Shown here piece after piece: positions 17,120 to 25,787 of a DNA stretch of 64,000 nucleotides (within the stretch, counting starts at the first letter, position 1; every line of letters starts with the position of its first letter). The notes under the pieces were generated by a model. That model saw only the letters and a list, made by a program, of their open reading frames with translations. It did not search any database and had not been told where the DNA came from. Both the position numbers and the translations under genes were made by a program. Origin of the DNA: Catenuloplanes niger (lineage in GTDB: Bacteria; Actinomycetota; Actinomycetes; Mycobacteriales; Micromonosporaceae); NCBI RefSeq assembly GCF_031458255.1, contig NZ_JAVDYC010000001.1, forward strand, positions 6,395,001 to 6,459,000, given 5' to 3'.

Positions 17120-18522
17120 CGCTGGATGGCCTTCGTCTCGAGGAACTCGGCCAGGCCGTGCGGGCCGAGCTCGCGGCCGAGGCCGGAGCGCTTGTAACCG
17201 CCGAACGGGGCGAGCGGGTTGAACCGGCCGCCGTTGATGTCGACCTGCCCGGTGCGCATCCGCCGGGCGACCCGCAGCGCGCGTTCCTCGTCACCGGACC
17301 AGACGCCGCCGGCCAGCCCGTACCGCGAGTTGTTCGCGATCGCGACCGCCTCGTCGTCGTCCGCGAACGGGATGATCGACAGCACCGGGCCGAAGATCTC
17401 CTCCTGGGCCACGGTCGCGTCCGGTGTCACGTCGGCCAGCACGGTCGGCGCCACGAAGTGGCCGGTCGGCGGGACGGTCGCGTCGAGCCCGCCGGTGGTG
17501 AGCCGGGCGCCCTCGGCGAGCCCCTTCGCCACGTACCCCCGGACCCGGTCCTTCTGGTTGCGGGAACTGAGCGGCCCGAGCCGCGTGCCCTCGGCGAAGG
17601 GGTCGCCGAGCGGATATCCGGCGGCGGTCGCGGTGGCCAGCTCGATCGCGGCCGGGTAGAGCGAGCGGTGCACGAGCATGCGCGTCCAGGCGGTGCAGGT
17701 CTGGCCGGAGTTGAGGAACGCGTTGCCGACGCCGACCTTGACCGCCCTCGTCAGGTCCGCGTCGGAGAGGATCACGTTCGCCGACTTGCCGCCCAGCTCC
17801 AGCGCCACCCGGGCGATCCGGTCCGCGGCCAGGTGGCTGATCCGGGCGCCGACCGCGGTCGAGCCGGTGAACGAGACCATGTCCACGTCCGGGTGGGCCG
17901 CGATCGCCTCGCCGACCACCGGGCCGGTGCCGGTGACCAGGTTGACCACGCCCGGCGGCAGGCCGGCCGCGTCGATCGCGTCGAAGAGCAGGTACGCCAC
18001 CAGCGGGGTGACCTCGCTCGGTTTGAGCACCACGGTGCAGCCGGCGGCCAGCGCGGGCGCGAGCTTGGCCACCACCTGGTGCAACGGATAGTTCCACGGG
18101 GTGATCGCGCCGACCACGCCGATCGGCTCGCGGACCACGGTGGAGTTGCCGATCGTCTCCTCCGGCAGCGCTCGCGCGGCGAGATCCGCGAAACTGCGCA
18201 GCACGGCCAGCGGCAGCCCGGCCTGCACCGCGGTCGCCACCTTCATCGGCGTGCCGAGCTCGCGCGCGACCGTGCGGGCGATCTCGTCGGCCCGGCCGGC
18301 CAGCACGGTGTGCAGCTTGTCCAGGTGGGCGGCGCGCTCGGCCGGGTCCGCGGCCGACCAGGCCGGGAACGCGCGCCGGGCCGCGGCCACCGCGCGGTCG
18401 ACGTCCTCGGCGGTGCCGGCCGGGACGTGGTCGATGATCGTCTCGTGGGTCGGGTCCTCGACCGGGATCGTGTCCCGGCCGGCCGGTGCGACCCAGGCGC
18501 CGTCGATGTAGAAGCGGTCCAT
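17116..18522 (-). CDS. NAD(P)-dependent aldehyde dehydrogenase
   Basis: 468 residues from the ATG at 18522, preceded by AAGGGG. Canonical ALDH features are [24 protein letters not shown], the cofactor loop [11 protein letters not shown], the general base in [13 protein letters not shown], the catalytic Cys276 in [11 protein letters not shown] and [13 protein letters not shown] near the C-terminus. The start lies only about 32 bp from a 19-bp palindrome (18554-18572) that recurs upstream of the TetR gene, so repression by that regulator is likely. It is the first gene of the ALDH-ADH operon. Confidence 0.93.
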   Translation of the reverse strand: MDRFYIDGAWVAPAGRDTIPVEDPTHETIIDHVPAGTAEDVDRAVAAARRAFPAWSAADPAERAAHLDKLHTVLAGRADEIARTVARELGTPMKVATAVQAGLPLAVLRSFADLAARALPEETIGNSTVVREPIGVVGAITPWNYPLHQVVAKLAPALAAGCTVVLKPSEVTPLVAYLLFDAIDAAGLPPGVVNLVTGTGPVVGEAIAAHPDVDMVSFTGSTAVGARISHLAADRIARVALELGGKSANVILSDADLTRAVKVGVGNAFLNSGQTCTAWTRMLVHRSLYPAAIELATATAAGYPLGDPFAEGTRLGPLSSRNQKDRVRGYVAKGLAEGARLTTGGLDATVPPTGHFVAPTVLADVTPDATVAQEEIFGPVLSIIPFADDDEAVAIANNSRYGLAGGVWSGDEERALRVARRMRTGQVDINGGRFNPLAPFGGYKRSGLGRELGPHGLAEFLETKAIQR

Positions 18523-18553
18523 GGTGTGCCCCTTCGTCGGTGAAGAGATCATA

Positions 18554-18572
18554 AAACTAGCGCCGCAAGTTT
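18554..18572. promoter_or_regulatory. TetR operator, copy 1 (ALDH-ADH promoter)
   Basis: AAACTAGCGCCGCAAGTTT: half-sites AAACTA and (A)AGTTT around a 7-bp centre. It overlaps the TetR stop codon (18557-18559) and lies about 32 bp before the ALDH start. The reverse complement of copy 2 is AAACTAGCGCCGATAGTTT, identical at 17 of 19 positions. Confidence 0.8.
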
Positions 18573-19204
18573 TCACCGTACCGGAACTGGTCATAGGTGC
18601 GCGTCAGTCCGTCGATCAACGCGTCCAGGCCGAGCGTGAACGCGCCCTCGTCCACGCTGCGCTGGTGCTCCGCGAGCCGGTGCGCCTGGGTGAGGTGCGG
18701 GTAGTCCTCCGCGTAGAGCGCCGGGTCCTCGACGAAGCCGCGGGCGAACGAGCCCAGCGCGGAGCCGGCCACCAGGTATCGCATCAGCGCGCCGATGTGC
18801 GTGGCGCGGGCCGGTGGCCAGCCCTCGCGGACCAGCCCGCCGTAGACCGCGTCCGCCATCCGCAGCGCGGCCGGCCGCCGGCCCGGGCCGCGGGCCATGT
18901 GCGGCACGATGTTCGGGTGCGCGGCCAGCGCGGCCCGGTACGAGTGGCCCCAGGTGCGCAGCGCCTCCGGCCAGGGACGATCCGCGAACGCGGCGGTCTC
19001 CACGTGCTCGATGATCGCGTCGGCGACCGCGTCCAGGATCTCGTCCTTGGTGGCGAAGTGGTTGTAGAGCGACGGGCCGCGCACGCCCAGCTCGGCCGCG
19101 AGCCGCCGGGTGGAGACCGCGTCCAGGCCCTCCTCGTCGATCAGCGCGGTCGCGGTCGCGATGATCCGCTCCCGGCTGAGGAGGGCTTGCTTCGGTCTCG
19201 GCAT
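18557..19204 (-). CDS. TetR/AcrR-family repressor
   Basis: About 215 residues. The ATG at 19204 follows AGGGAGA. The helix-turn-helix covers residues 12-58: [53 protein letters not shown]. The remainder is the helical ligand-binding and dimerisation domain. Palindromes AAACTA-N7-TAGTTT stand on each side of the gene, one in its own promoter shared with the divergent acyl-CoA dehydrogenase, the other before the ALDH-ADH operon. It therefore most likely autoregulates and controls both flanking units. The ligand is probably an acyl-CoA, alcohol or aldehyde from that pathway (inference). Confidence 0.93.
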   Translation of the reverse strand: MPRPKQALLSRERIIATATALIDEEGLDAVSTRRLAAELGVRGPSLYNHFATKDEILDAVADAIIEHVETAAFADRPWPEALRTWGHSYRAALAAHPNIVPHMARGPGRRPAALRMADAVYGGLVREGWPPARATHIGALMRYLVAGSALGSFARGFVEDPALYAEDYPHLTQAHRLAEHQRSVDEGAFTLGLDALIDGLTRTYDQFRYGENLRR

Positions 19205-19224
19205 GTCTCTCCCTGGACTTCGCA

Positions 19225-19243
19225 AAACTATCGGCGCTAGTTT
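19225..19243. promoter_or_regulatory. TetR operator, copy 2 (TetR / acyl-CoA dehydrogenase promoter)
   Basis: AAACTATCGGCGCTAGTTT, a palindrome with perfect 6-bp arms AAACTA/TAGTTT and a 7-bp spacer, centred in the 75-bp gap between the TetR start (19204) and the divergent acyl-CoA dehydrogenase start (19280). It matches copy 1 at 17 of 19 positions in reverse orientation. Confidence 0.85.
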
Positions 19244-19279
19244 AATGGCGTCGGGCCACCCGCGGACAGGGGAACGCTC

Positions 19280-20419
19280 ATGGATCTTGCACTCTCACCC
19301 GAACAGCACGCCGTGCGTGAGCTGGCCGCGCGCTTCGCCGACCGGGAGCTGCTGCCGCACGCGGCCGAGTGGGACCGCCGCGAGTCGATCGACCCCGGCA
19401 TCGTCAAGCAACTCGGCGACCTGGGCTTCCTCGGCCTGACCATCCCCGCCGCCGAGGGTGGGTCGGAGGGCGACCACCTGGCGTACTGCCTGGTGCTGGA
19501 GGAACTCGGGCGGGGCGACTCGGCCGTCCGCGGCGTGCTCTCCGTCTCGCTCGGCCTGGTCGCCAAGACCATCAGCGGGTACGGGTCGGCGGCGCAGCGA
19601 TCCGAGTGGCTGCCACGGCTGTGCGCGGGAGACGCGCTCGGCTGCTTCACGCTGACCGAACCCGGGACCGGCTCGGACGCCGGCTCGCTGACCACCCGGG
19701 CCGAGCGCGCCGGCACGGACTGGCTGATCAGCGGCGAGAAGACCTTCATCACGAACGGTACGTGGGCGGACGTCGCGCTCGTGTTCGCGCGCACCGGCGA
19801 GCGGGTGAGCGCGTTCCTCGTACCCACGGACGCCCCCGGCTTCGCCCGGCACGAGATCAAGGGGAAGCTCGGGCTGCGGGGACAGGCCACGGCCGCGCTG
19901 TCGTTCGACGCCGTGCGCGTGCCGTCCACCGCGCTGGTCGGCGCCGAGGGTGCGGGACTGCGGATCGCGATGTCCGCGCTCGCCAAGGGGCGCATGTCGG
20001 TCGCCGCCGGATGCGTCGGGATCGCGCAGGGCTGCCTGGACGCGGCCGTCTCCTACGCGGGCTCGCGCACCCAGTTCGGCAAGCCGGTCGCGGGACACCA
20101 GCTGGTGCAGCAACTGCTGTCCGCCATCGCGGTGGACACCGCGGCGGCCCGGCTGCTGACCTGGCGGGTGGCCGACCTGATCGACCGCGGCGAGCCGTTC
20201 GCCACCGAGTCGTCGATGGCGAAGCTGTTCGCCAGCGAGGCCGCGGTCCGGTGCGCGAACGACGCGCTGCAGGTCTTCGGTGGCTACGGATACATCGACG
20301 AGTACCCGGTCGGCAAGTACCTGCGCGACGCGCGGGTCATGACGCTCTACGAAGGCACCACCCAGATCCAGCAGCTCATCATCGGCCGGGCGCTGACCGG
20401 CATCAACGCCATCTCGTAA
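19280..20419 (+). CDS. Acyl-CoA dehydrogenase
   Basis: 379 residues starting MDLALSPEQHAVRELAARFA after CAGGGGAA. Motifs are LGCFTLTEPGTGSDAGSL, WLISGEKTFITNG, KGRMSVAAGCVGIAQGCLDAAV, FGGYGYIDEYPVGKYLRDARVMTLYEGTTQIQQLIIGRAL. The YEGTTQIQ context carries the catalytic glutamate typical of short/medium-chain enzymes. The gene is divergent from TetR, with the operator between them, and is followed after 22 bp by a second acyl-CoA dehydrogenase, so a regulon for degrading a CoA-activated substrate is likely. Confidence 0.93.
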   Translation: MDLALSPEQHAVRELAARFADRELLPHAAEWDRRESIDPGIVKQLGDLGFLGLTIPAAEGGSEGDHLAYCLVLEELGRGDSAVRGVLSVSLGLVAKTISGYGSAAQRSEWLPRLCAGDALGCFTLTEPGTGSDAGSLTTRAERAGTDWLISGEKTFITNGTWADVALVFARTGERVSAFLVPTDAPGFARHEIKGKLGLRGQATAALSFDAVRVPSTALVGAEGAGLRIAMSALAKGRMSVAAGCVGIAQGCLDAAVSYAGSRTQFGKPVAGHQLVQQLLSAIAVDTAAARLLTWRVADLIDRGEPFATESSMAKLFASEAAVRCANDALQVFGGYGYIDEYPVGKYLRDARVMTLYEGTTQIQQLIIGRALTGINAIS

Positions 20420-20441
20420 CTGTTCTGGAGGGGAATCGGCC

Positions 20442-21611
20442 GTGGACTTTTCGCTGAGCGACGAGGAGAAGGCGATCCGGGAGACGGTTCGCACCTTTGT
20501 CGAGAAGGAGGTCATGCCGCTGGAGGACACGGTGCTGCGCCGGGAGCGCGCGCACCGGCCGGGCCTGACCCTGGAGGAGCTGCGCGAACTGCAGCAGAAG
20601 GCGCGGGCGTTCGGCTTCTGGGGCCTCGCCACGCCGGAGGAGTACGGCGGGATGGCGCTGCCGGCCGTGATGCAGTCGCTGATCTGGACCGAGCTCGGGC
20701 GCACCGTCGTGCCGTTCCGGTTCGGCGGCGAGGCGGACAACATCCTCTTCTACGCGTCCGCGGAGCAGAGGGAGGAGTTCCTGCTGCCGACGATCGAGGG
20801 GAAACGGATCTCGTGCTTCGCGATCACCGAGCCGGGTGCCGGATCGGACGCGGCGAACATCCGGATGTCCGCGCGCCAGGACGGCGACGACTGGATCCTC
20901 AACGGGGAGAAGACGTTCATCACCAACGGCAACGAGGCCGACTTCGCGATCGTGGTCGCGGTGACCGACCGGGCGCTCGGCGCGCGCAAGGGCGGCGCGA
21001 CCGCGTTCCTGGTCGACCGCGCGATGGGGTGGCGGTCGGAGTTCATCCAGACCATGGGCGAGGGCGGGCCGGCGTCACTGATCTTCGAGGACGTGCGGGT
21101 GCCGTCCCGGAACATCCTCGGCACCGTCGGCCAGGGCTTCGAGCTGGGCATGCAGTGGATCGGCAAGGGGCGCTACACGATCCCGTCGCACGCCATCGGC
21201 ATCGCGGAACGCGCGCTGGAGATGGCGCTCGCGCACGCCCGCACCCGGGAGACGTTCGGCCGGGTGATCGGCGAGAACCAGGCGATCCAATGGATGATCG
21301 CCGACTCCGAGGTCGAGCTGGAGGCGGCGCGCATGCTGGTGCTGCGGGCCGCGTGGACCGTGGACGCCGGGCTGGACCCGCGGCACGCGTCGTCGATGGC
21401 GAAGCTCTACGGCGCCGCCATGGTCAACAACGTGGTGGACCGGGTGCTGCAGATCCACGGCGGCATGGGGTACACCCGCGAGCTGCCGATCGAGCGCTGG
21501 TACCGGCAGGTGCGGCTCTACCGCATCTTCGAGGGCACGGACGAGATGCAGCGGCTGATCATCTCCCGGGACCTGCTGCGCGGGTACACGAAGATCGGCC
21601 TTCTGCTGTAG
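20442..21611 (+). CDS. Acyl-CoA dehydrogenase
   Basis: 389 residues. The GTG start at 20442 has a strong GGAGGGG site and follows the previous dehydrogenase by 22 bp, indicating one operon. Motifs: ISCFAITEPGAGSDAANIR, WILNGEKTFITNGNEADFA, GRYTIPSHAIGIAERALEMAL, LQIHGGMGYTRELPIERWYRQVRLYRIFEGTDEMQRLIISRDLL. The N-terminal PLEDTVLRRERAHRPGLTLEELRELQQKAR segment differs from the preceding paralogue and may reflect another chain length. Two dehydrogenases in tandem fit a pathway with two desaturation steps or a heteromeric enzyme. Confidence 0.93.
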   Translation: MDFSLSDEEKAIRETVRTFVEKEVMPLEDTVLRRERAHRPGLTLEELRELQQKARAFGFWGLATPEEYGGMALPAVMQSLIWTELGRTVVPFRFGGEADNILFYASAEQREEFLLPTIEGKRISCFAITEPGAGSDAANIRMSARQDGDDWILNGEKTFITNGNEADFAIVVAVTDRALGARKGGATAFLVDRAMGWRSEFIQTMGEGGPASLIFEDVRVPSRNILGTVGQGFELGMQWIGKGRYTIPSHAIGIAERALEMALAHARTRETFGRVIGENQAIQWMIADSEVELEAARMLVLRAAWTVDAGLDPRHASSMAKLYGAAMVNNVVDRVLQIHGGMGYTRELPIERWYRQVRLYRIFEGTDEMQRLIISRDLLRGYTKIGLLL

Positions 21612-21652
21612 GCAGAGTGTGCCGGCGGCATCGGTCGGGCAGTCTCTACCGC

Positions 21653-22633
21653 ATGAGGCTGCTGGTGCTGGGCGGGACCGAGTTCGTGGGCCGGGCGGTG
21701 GTGGAGGCCGCGGTCGCGCGCGGATGGTGGGTGACCGTGCTCAACCGCGGCCGCAACACGGTGACGCAGACCGGGGTGGTGTCGCTGCGGGGGGACCGGC
21801 TCGCCGCGGACGGGCTCGCCGCGCTGGACGGGCTGTCGTTCGACGCGGTGGTGGACACGTGGAGCGGGGAACCGTCCGCCGTGGCCGCCGCCGCGTCCAC
21901 GGTCTCCGCCACCTCCTACGCGTACGTCTCCAGCCGGTCCGTCTACGCCTGGCCGGCGCCCGCCGGTGCCGCCGAGTCCGCGCCGCTGGTCGACCCGTCC
22001 GACGACGTCGCGGACTACGCGGGCATCAAACGGGCGGGCGAGCTGGCCGCGGTCGAGCACTTCGGCGACCGGGCGCTGCTGGTCCGCGCCGGGCTGATCC
22101 TCGGACCGTACGAGAACGTCGGGCGGCTGCCCTGGTGGCTGCGGCGCGTCGCACGCGGCGGCGACGTGCTCGCGCCCGGCCCGGCGTCGCTGCCGCTGCA
22201 GTACGTCGACGCCCGCGACCTGGCCGAGTGGACGCTCGACGCGCTCGCCGCCGGGCTCGGCGGACCGGTCAACCTGGTCAGCCCGTCCGGCCACGCCACC
22301 ATGTCGACGCTGCTCACCGCGTGCGTCACGGCCACCGGCGCGGATGCGCGCCTGCGCTGGGCCCCGCCGCGGGTGATCCTGGACGCGGGCGTGGAACCCT
22401 GGACCGACCTGCCGGTCTGGCTCCCACCGGGCGAGATGCACGACGCGATGCACACCTCCGACGTGTCCCGCGCGCTCGGCACCGGCCTGCGCTGCCGCCC
22501 GGTCGAGGAGACGGTGGCCGACACCTGGGCCTGGCTGCGGTCGATCGGCGGCGTCGCACCGCAGCGCCCGGACCGGCCACCGGTCGGCCTCGACCCGGAC
22601 GCCGAGGCCGCGATCCTCACGGAGCTGCGCTGA
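21653..22633 (+). CDS. NAD-dependent epimerase/dehydratase family protein (SDR)
   Basis: 326 residues. The Rossmann start MRLLVLGGTEFVGRAVVEAA and a later YAGIKRAGELAAVEHFG (YxxxK active-site pair) identify an extended SDR. The C-terminal region (PLQYVDARDLAEWTLDAL, then VNLVSPSGHATMSTLL) resembles actinobacterial reductases acting on nucleotide-linked or isoprenoid-like substrates, but the substrate cannot be assigned. The stop overlaps the next start (TGATG at 22631-22635), so it is translationally coupled to the macro-domain gene, giving a three-gene operon with the VOC protein. Confidence 0.88.
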   Translation: MRLLVLGGTEFVGRAVVEAAVARGWWVTVLNRGRNTVTQTGVVSLRGDRLAADGLAALDGLSFDAVVDTWSGEPSAVAAAASTVSATSYAYVSSRSVYAWPAPAGAAESAPLVDPSDDVADYAGIKRAGELAAVEHFGDRALLVRAGLILGPYENVGRLPWWLRRVARGGDVLAPGPASLPLQYVDARDLAEWTLDALAAGLGGPVNLVSPSGHATMSTLLTACVTATGADARLRWAPPRVILDAGVEPWTDLPVWLPPGEMHDAMHTSDVSRALGTGLRCRPVEETVADTWAWLRSIGGVAPQRPDRPPVGLDPDAEAAILTELR

Positions 22634-23148
22634 TGCCGGTGCTCGAGGTGGTGCTCGGCGACCTGGTCGCGCAGCGCGTGGACGCGATCGTCACCGCGGC
22701 GAACGAGTCGCTGCTCGGCGGCGGCGGAGTCGACCGGGCCGTGCACGCGGCGGCCGGACCCCGGCTCGCCGAGGCGGGATCCGCGCTCGCACCGCTCGAC
22801 CCGGGTGACGCGGTCGCCACCCCCGCGTTCCGCCTCGACCCGCCGGTCCGGCACGTGATCCATACGGTCGGGCCGGTCTGGGAGGGCGGCGGCTACGACG
22901 AGGCGGCCGTGCTCGCGTCCTGCTACCGGCGGTGCCTGGCGGTCGCGGACACGCTCGGGGTGCGCAGCCTCGCCGTTCCGGCGATCAGCACCGGTGTGTA
23001 CGGGTACCCGCCCGCCGAGGCCGCGCGCATCGCGGTGTCGACGCTGCGCACCACCCGTACCGGCGTGGCGGTGGTGCGTTTGGTCGCGTTCGACCAGGGA
23101 AACCTGGAGCTTCTGAGATCGGAGCTGCTGGCGCAGGAGGTGTCATGA
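22633..23148 (+). CDS. Macro-domain protein (O-acetyl-ADP-ribose deacetylase type)
   Basis: 171 residues forming a single macro domain. Signatures: VVLGDLVAQRVDAIVTAANESLLGGGGVDRAVHAAAGPRL at the N-terminus and LAVPAISTGVYGYPPAEAARIA near residue 120. The NAAN-like TAANESL loop with the following Gly run and ISTGVYG loop are the ADP-ribose-binding elements of the MacroD/YmdB class. These enzymes remove ADP-ribose or O-acetyl groups from ADP-ribosylated products. Coupled at both ends: it overlaps the SDR gene by 1 nt and the VOC gene by 4 nt. Confidence 0.93.
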   Translation: MPVLEVVLGDLVAQRVDAIVTAANESLLGGGGVDRAVHAAAGPRLAEAGSALAPLDPGDAVATPAFRLDPPVRHVIHTVGPVWEGGGYDEAAVLASCYRRCLAVADTLGVRSLAVPAISTGVYGYPPAEAARIAVSTLRTTRTGVAVVRLVAFDQGNLELLRSELLAQEVS

Positions 23149-23501
23149 CGGTCCGTTTCGCACAGTGGACGATCGACGCGCTCGATGTGGAGCTGATGGC
23201 GTCGTTCTGGAGCGCGGCGCTCGGCTACCGGGTGGAGCGGGAACCGGACGGATCCGCGCACCTCCGGTCGCCGGTGGACGGCGAGCCGAGCGTGTGGCTG
23301 CAGGCCGGCGGCGCGGTGAAACGGGACAAGAACCGCAACCACCCCGACCTGCGGCCGGCCACCGGGAGCACGGTGGACCAGGAGGTGGAACGGCTGATCG
23401 CGCTCGGCGCGACCCGGGCCGACGTCGGGCAGAAGGGCGACGAGCCGTTCGAGGTGCTGGCCGACCCCGAGGGCAACGAGTTCTGCGTCCTGCACCCGTA
23501 G
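23145..23501 (+). CDS. VOC (glyoxalase/bleomycin-resistance) family protein
   Basis: 118 residues. VOC beta-alpha-beta-beta-beta modules are visible as AQWTIDALDVELMASFWSAALGYRVERE and QEVERLIALGATRAD, then EPFEVLADPEGNEFCVLHP. The start ATG (23145) overlaps the macro-domain stop as ATGA and is preceded by AGGAGG. Members bind metals and act as dioxygenases, isomerases, or drug-binding proteins; the specific role here is unknown. Confidence 0.88.
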   Translation: MTVRFAQWTIDALDVELMASFWSAALGYRVEREPDGSAHLRSPVDGEPSVWLQAGGAVKRDKNRNHPDLRPATGSTVDQEVERLIALGATRADVGQKGDEPFEVLADPEGNEFCVLHP

Positions 23502-23536
23502 ATTTCACTCATTCCCGGGTGCGGAGCGCCGAGGGG

Positions 23537-23561
23537 CGGTAGCGTGACCGGAGCGCTACCG
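23537..23561. promoter_or_regulatory. Inverted repeat upstream of the DUF1232 gene
   Basis: Perfect 8-bp arms CGGTAGCG (23537-23544) and CGCTACCG (23554-23561) separated by 9 bp, only 8 bp before the ATG at 23569. A third partial copy, TAGCGGT, follows. It could be an operator or an RNA hairpin in the leader. It might also terminate the upstream SDR-macro-VOC operon, since it lies 36 bp after its last stop. Confidence 0.5.
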
Positions 23562-23568
23562 TAGCGGT

Positions 23569-24024
23569 ATGTCTGTGGAAGGACGACTGTGGGTCGCCGG
23601 GATCGCCCTGCTCATGCTCGCGATGCTGGCCGGCGCGATCGTCCTCGGCTTCCGCGTCTGGAAGATGCGCCGCATGCTCACCGAGCTCGGCGCGGGCGGC
23701 AAGTTCGCGTTCTGGGGCGCGATCATCTACACGATCTCGCCGGTCGACCTGCTGCCCGACCCGATCCTGCTGGACGACATCGGCGTGCTGGCGGGATCGT
23801 TGCTCTACCTCACCCACCTGGTGCGTAAGGTGCGCGCGGGCCGCCGTCCGCCGGTGCAGCAGGGCGGGCCGCTCTACACCACGCCCCTCGCGCCACCGCC
23901 TTCCTCGGCACCGCCCGCCGCGCCGCCGTATCCGCCGTATCCGCAGCAGGCGCCGCCGGTGCCCACCTCGCCGTCGCCCCACCGCCCGCTTCCGCCCGCG
24001 GGACCGAACCCGCCGACCACCTGA
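23569..24024 (+). CDS. DUF1232 (YkvA-type) membrane protein with Pro-rich tail
   Basis: 151 residues. One strong TM helix at about 7-29 (GIALLMLAMLAGAIVLGFRV), then the DUF1232 core ISPVDLLPDPILLDDIGVLAGSLLYL (residues 56-83), which forms a second hydrophobic hairpin. The last 55 residues are Pro/Ser-rich (PPYPPYPQQAPP), as in many actinomycete membrane proteins with disordered tails. The family has no known biochemical function. The gene is convergent with the helical-repeat gene. Confidence 0.87.
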   Translation: MSVEGRLWVAGIALLMLAMLAGAIVLGFRVWKMRRMLTELGAGGKFAFWGAIIYTISPVDLLPDPILLDDIGVLAGSLLYLTHLVRKVRAGRRPPVQQGGPLYTTPLAPPPSSAPPAAPPYPPYPQQAPPVPTSPSPHRPLPPAGPNPPTT

Positions 24025-24070
24025 TCGTTCGGTCAGCGCGCGCCATGTGCTGCCGCGCCGGCGGGAGCGG

Positions 24071-25417
24071 TCAGTCGGCGTTGTCGGTGAGGCGGTCGCC
24101 GCGGCGGGCCAGCATCTTCAGGCCGGGGATGCCGGCCACCGCCAGCCGCAGCTCCCGGGTGACCTCCAGCAGGTCGTGGATGTCCGGGCCGACGCGGTCC
24201 AGCGTGTGCAGGATCGGCAGGATGCTCTGCGTGAGGTGGCCGGTCAGCTTCGGCAGCTCGTCGATCAGCCGGATCGCGGCGTCGACCTCCTCCGGCGACA
24301 GCTGCTCCACGAACCGGTGCGCCATCGGTGCCGCCCGGTAGAGCGTCGGCGCATACGACGCGAGCAGCTCGTCGGCCGTGACCGCGGTGTTCTCCACCCG
24401 CGCGACCAGCGCGGACGCTCGCCCGGCGACTTTCTCCGCGCCGGTCACCACGCCCTCCGCGGACCCGGCCACCCGGGTCGCGGCCTCGATGATCAGCGCG
24501 GCTTCCTCGATCGCCTCGGTCGCGGCCGCGCTGATCAGCACGACCTCCTGGATCGCGGTCCTCGCCTCGCCGACCAGCGTGCCGGCCGTGCCCACGGTCT
24601 CGCCGGTGCGGCCGATCAGCCCGTTCGCCTCACCCAGCAGCGTCTCGATCGCGGTCACCGCGTGCTCGGCCCGCGTGATCAGCCCGGCGGCCCCACCGAT
24701 CGCCTGATCCGCGTGCGCCACCAGCGTCTCCGCCCGCCCCACCAGCACACCGGCCTCGTCGATGGTGCCGCCGGCGCGGCTCACCAGCGTGCCGGCCTGG
24801 TCGATGGTGCCGCCGGCGCGGGTGACGAGCGTGCCGGCCTGGTCGATGGTGCCGCCGGCGCGGGTGACCAGGCCGTCGGCGGTGTCGACGGTGGTGCCGG
24901 CGCGGCCGACCAGCAGTTCCGCCGTGCCGATCGTCGTCTCGACGCGGGTGACCAGCGTCTCCGCGGTGTCGACCGTCGTCTCGACCCGTGCGATCAGCGT
25001 CTCGGCCGTGTCGACCGCGGTGCCGACCCGGCCGGTCAGCGTCTCCACGTCACCGAGCACGGTCAGCAGCCGGCCCGGTGCCGAGGCCAGCGCGACCGCG
25101 GTCGAGACCGCGCCCCGGGCCACCTCGGTCGCCGCGTCCCGGGCCGCGCCCGCCACGCCGGGCGCGCCGGCGAGCACGTCCTGCGCGACGTTCAGCGCGC
25201 CCTGCGCCACGCCGATCGCGCCCTGCGCGGCGAGCAGGCTCGCGTCGACCGCGCCGCGGGCCGCTTCGGACGCGAGCCGGCCCGCGGGATTGTCACGGGC
25301 GGCCCGGCCGATCGCGCGGTGGGCGACACCGCTGAGCGAGGCGGCGCCGAGCGCGGCCCCTTCCAGCGCGGCGCGGCCGTAGCCGAACAGGTCAGCGGGT
25401 CGGGGTAGCGGAGCCAT
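24071..25417 (-). CDS. Long helical-repeat protein, unknown function
   Basis: 448 residues from the ATG at 25417 (MAPLPRPADLFGYGRAALEG). The N-terminal third is Ala-rich helix. Residues about 120-240 consist of 14-residue repeats of type RAGGTIDQAGTLVT / RVETTVDTAETLIA, with hydrophobic positions spaced as in long amphipathic helices. The C-terminus is less repetitive (ELPKLTGHLTQSILPILHTLDRVGPDIHDLLEVTRELRLAVAGIPGL). The design resembles apolipoprotein- or phasin-like membrane/lipid-binding helices found in actinomycetes; no enzyme motif is present. The frame stays open upstream to 25750, so a longer product is formally possible. Confidence 0.75.
   Translation of the reverse strand: MAPLPRPADLFGYGRAALEGAALGAASLSGVAHRAIGRAARDNPAGRLASEAARGAVDASLLAAQGAIGVAQGALNVAQDVLAGAPGVAGAARDAATEVARGAVSTAVALASAPGRLLTVLGDVETLTGRVGTAVDTAETLIARVETTVDTAETLVTRVETTIGTAELLVGRAGTTVDTADGLVTRAGGTIDQAGTLVTRAGGTIDQAGTLVSRAGGTIDEAGVLVGRAETLVAHADQAIGGAAGLITRAEHAVTAIETLLGEANGLIGRTGETVGTAGTLVGEARTAIQEVVLISAAATEAIEEAALIIEAATRVAGSAEGVVTGAEKVAGRASALVARVENTAVTADELLASYAPTLYRAAPMAHRFVEQLSPEEVDAAIRLIDELPKLTGHLTQSILPILHTLDRVGPDIHDLLEVTRELRLAVAGIPGLKMLARRGDRLTDNAD
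24761..24886. repeat. 42-bp repeats encoding 14-residue helical units
   Basis: Three nearly identical 42-bp units start at 24761, 24803 and 24845, each beginning GATGGTGCCGCCGGCGCGG. More diverged units continue to about 25060. They encode the RAGGTIDQAGTLV repeat of the minus-strand gene and keep its frame. Confidence 0.9.
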
Positions 25418-25787
25418 ACCCCCATTGTCCCCTGCCGGGACCACCGCCAACCACGCACCGTGAGAGAGCCGGATACCGGCGGGCCGCCCAGCCCTGTGGG
25501 ACTCGATCGCCGGAGGCGGTCCGCGAAGAGCACGCACCCTGGGGGAGCCGACGCACCCTGGGGGAGCCGACCACGCACGCGGAGAGCGGGACGCCGGTGG
25601 ACCCGGGGCCGGCCGACCACGCGTCGTGCGGCCCGGCGGTCGGCGACCGAGCGCCGGCGAGCCGGGCCGGCCGAACCGGACCACGACGAACTCCTCCGAC
25701 GTCTCCGGGTCCTGCAGCTCGATCACCTGCCCGATGCCGCCGCGGGCCACGCACGGTGCGGGGCGTGGCCGGCGGCGGACCGGCTGC
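25418..25787. other. Gap of about 370 bp with short repeats and one coding-like segment
   Basis: Lies between the helical-repeat gene and the LPxTG gene. It contains a perfect 19-bp direct duplication ACGCACCCTGGGGGAGCCG at 25532-25550 and 25551-25569, plus looser ACCACGCAC-type repeats. Minus-strand 25683-25750 reads as a coding-like peptide, GQVIELQDPETSEEFVVVRF, but no full gene can be supported. It presumably includes the promoter of the helical-repeat gene. Confidence 0.5.
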
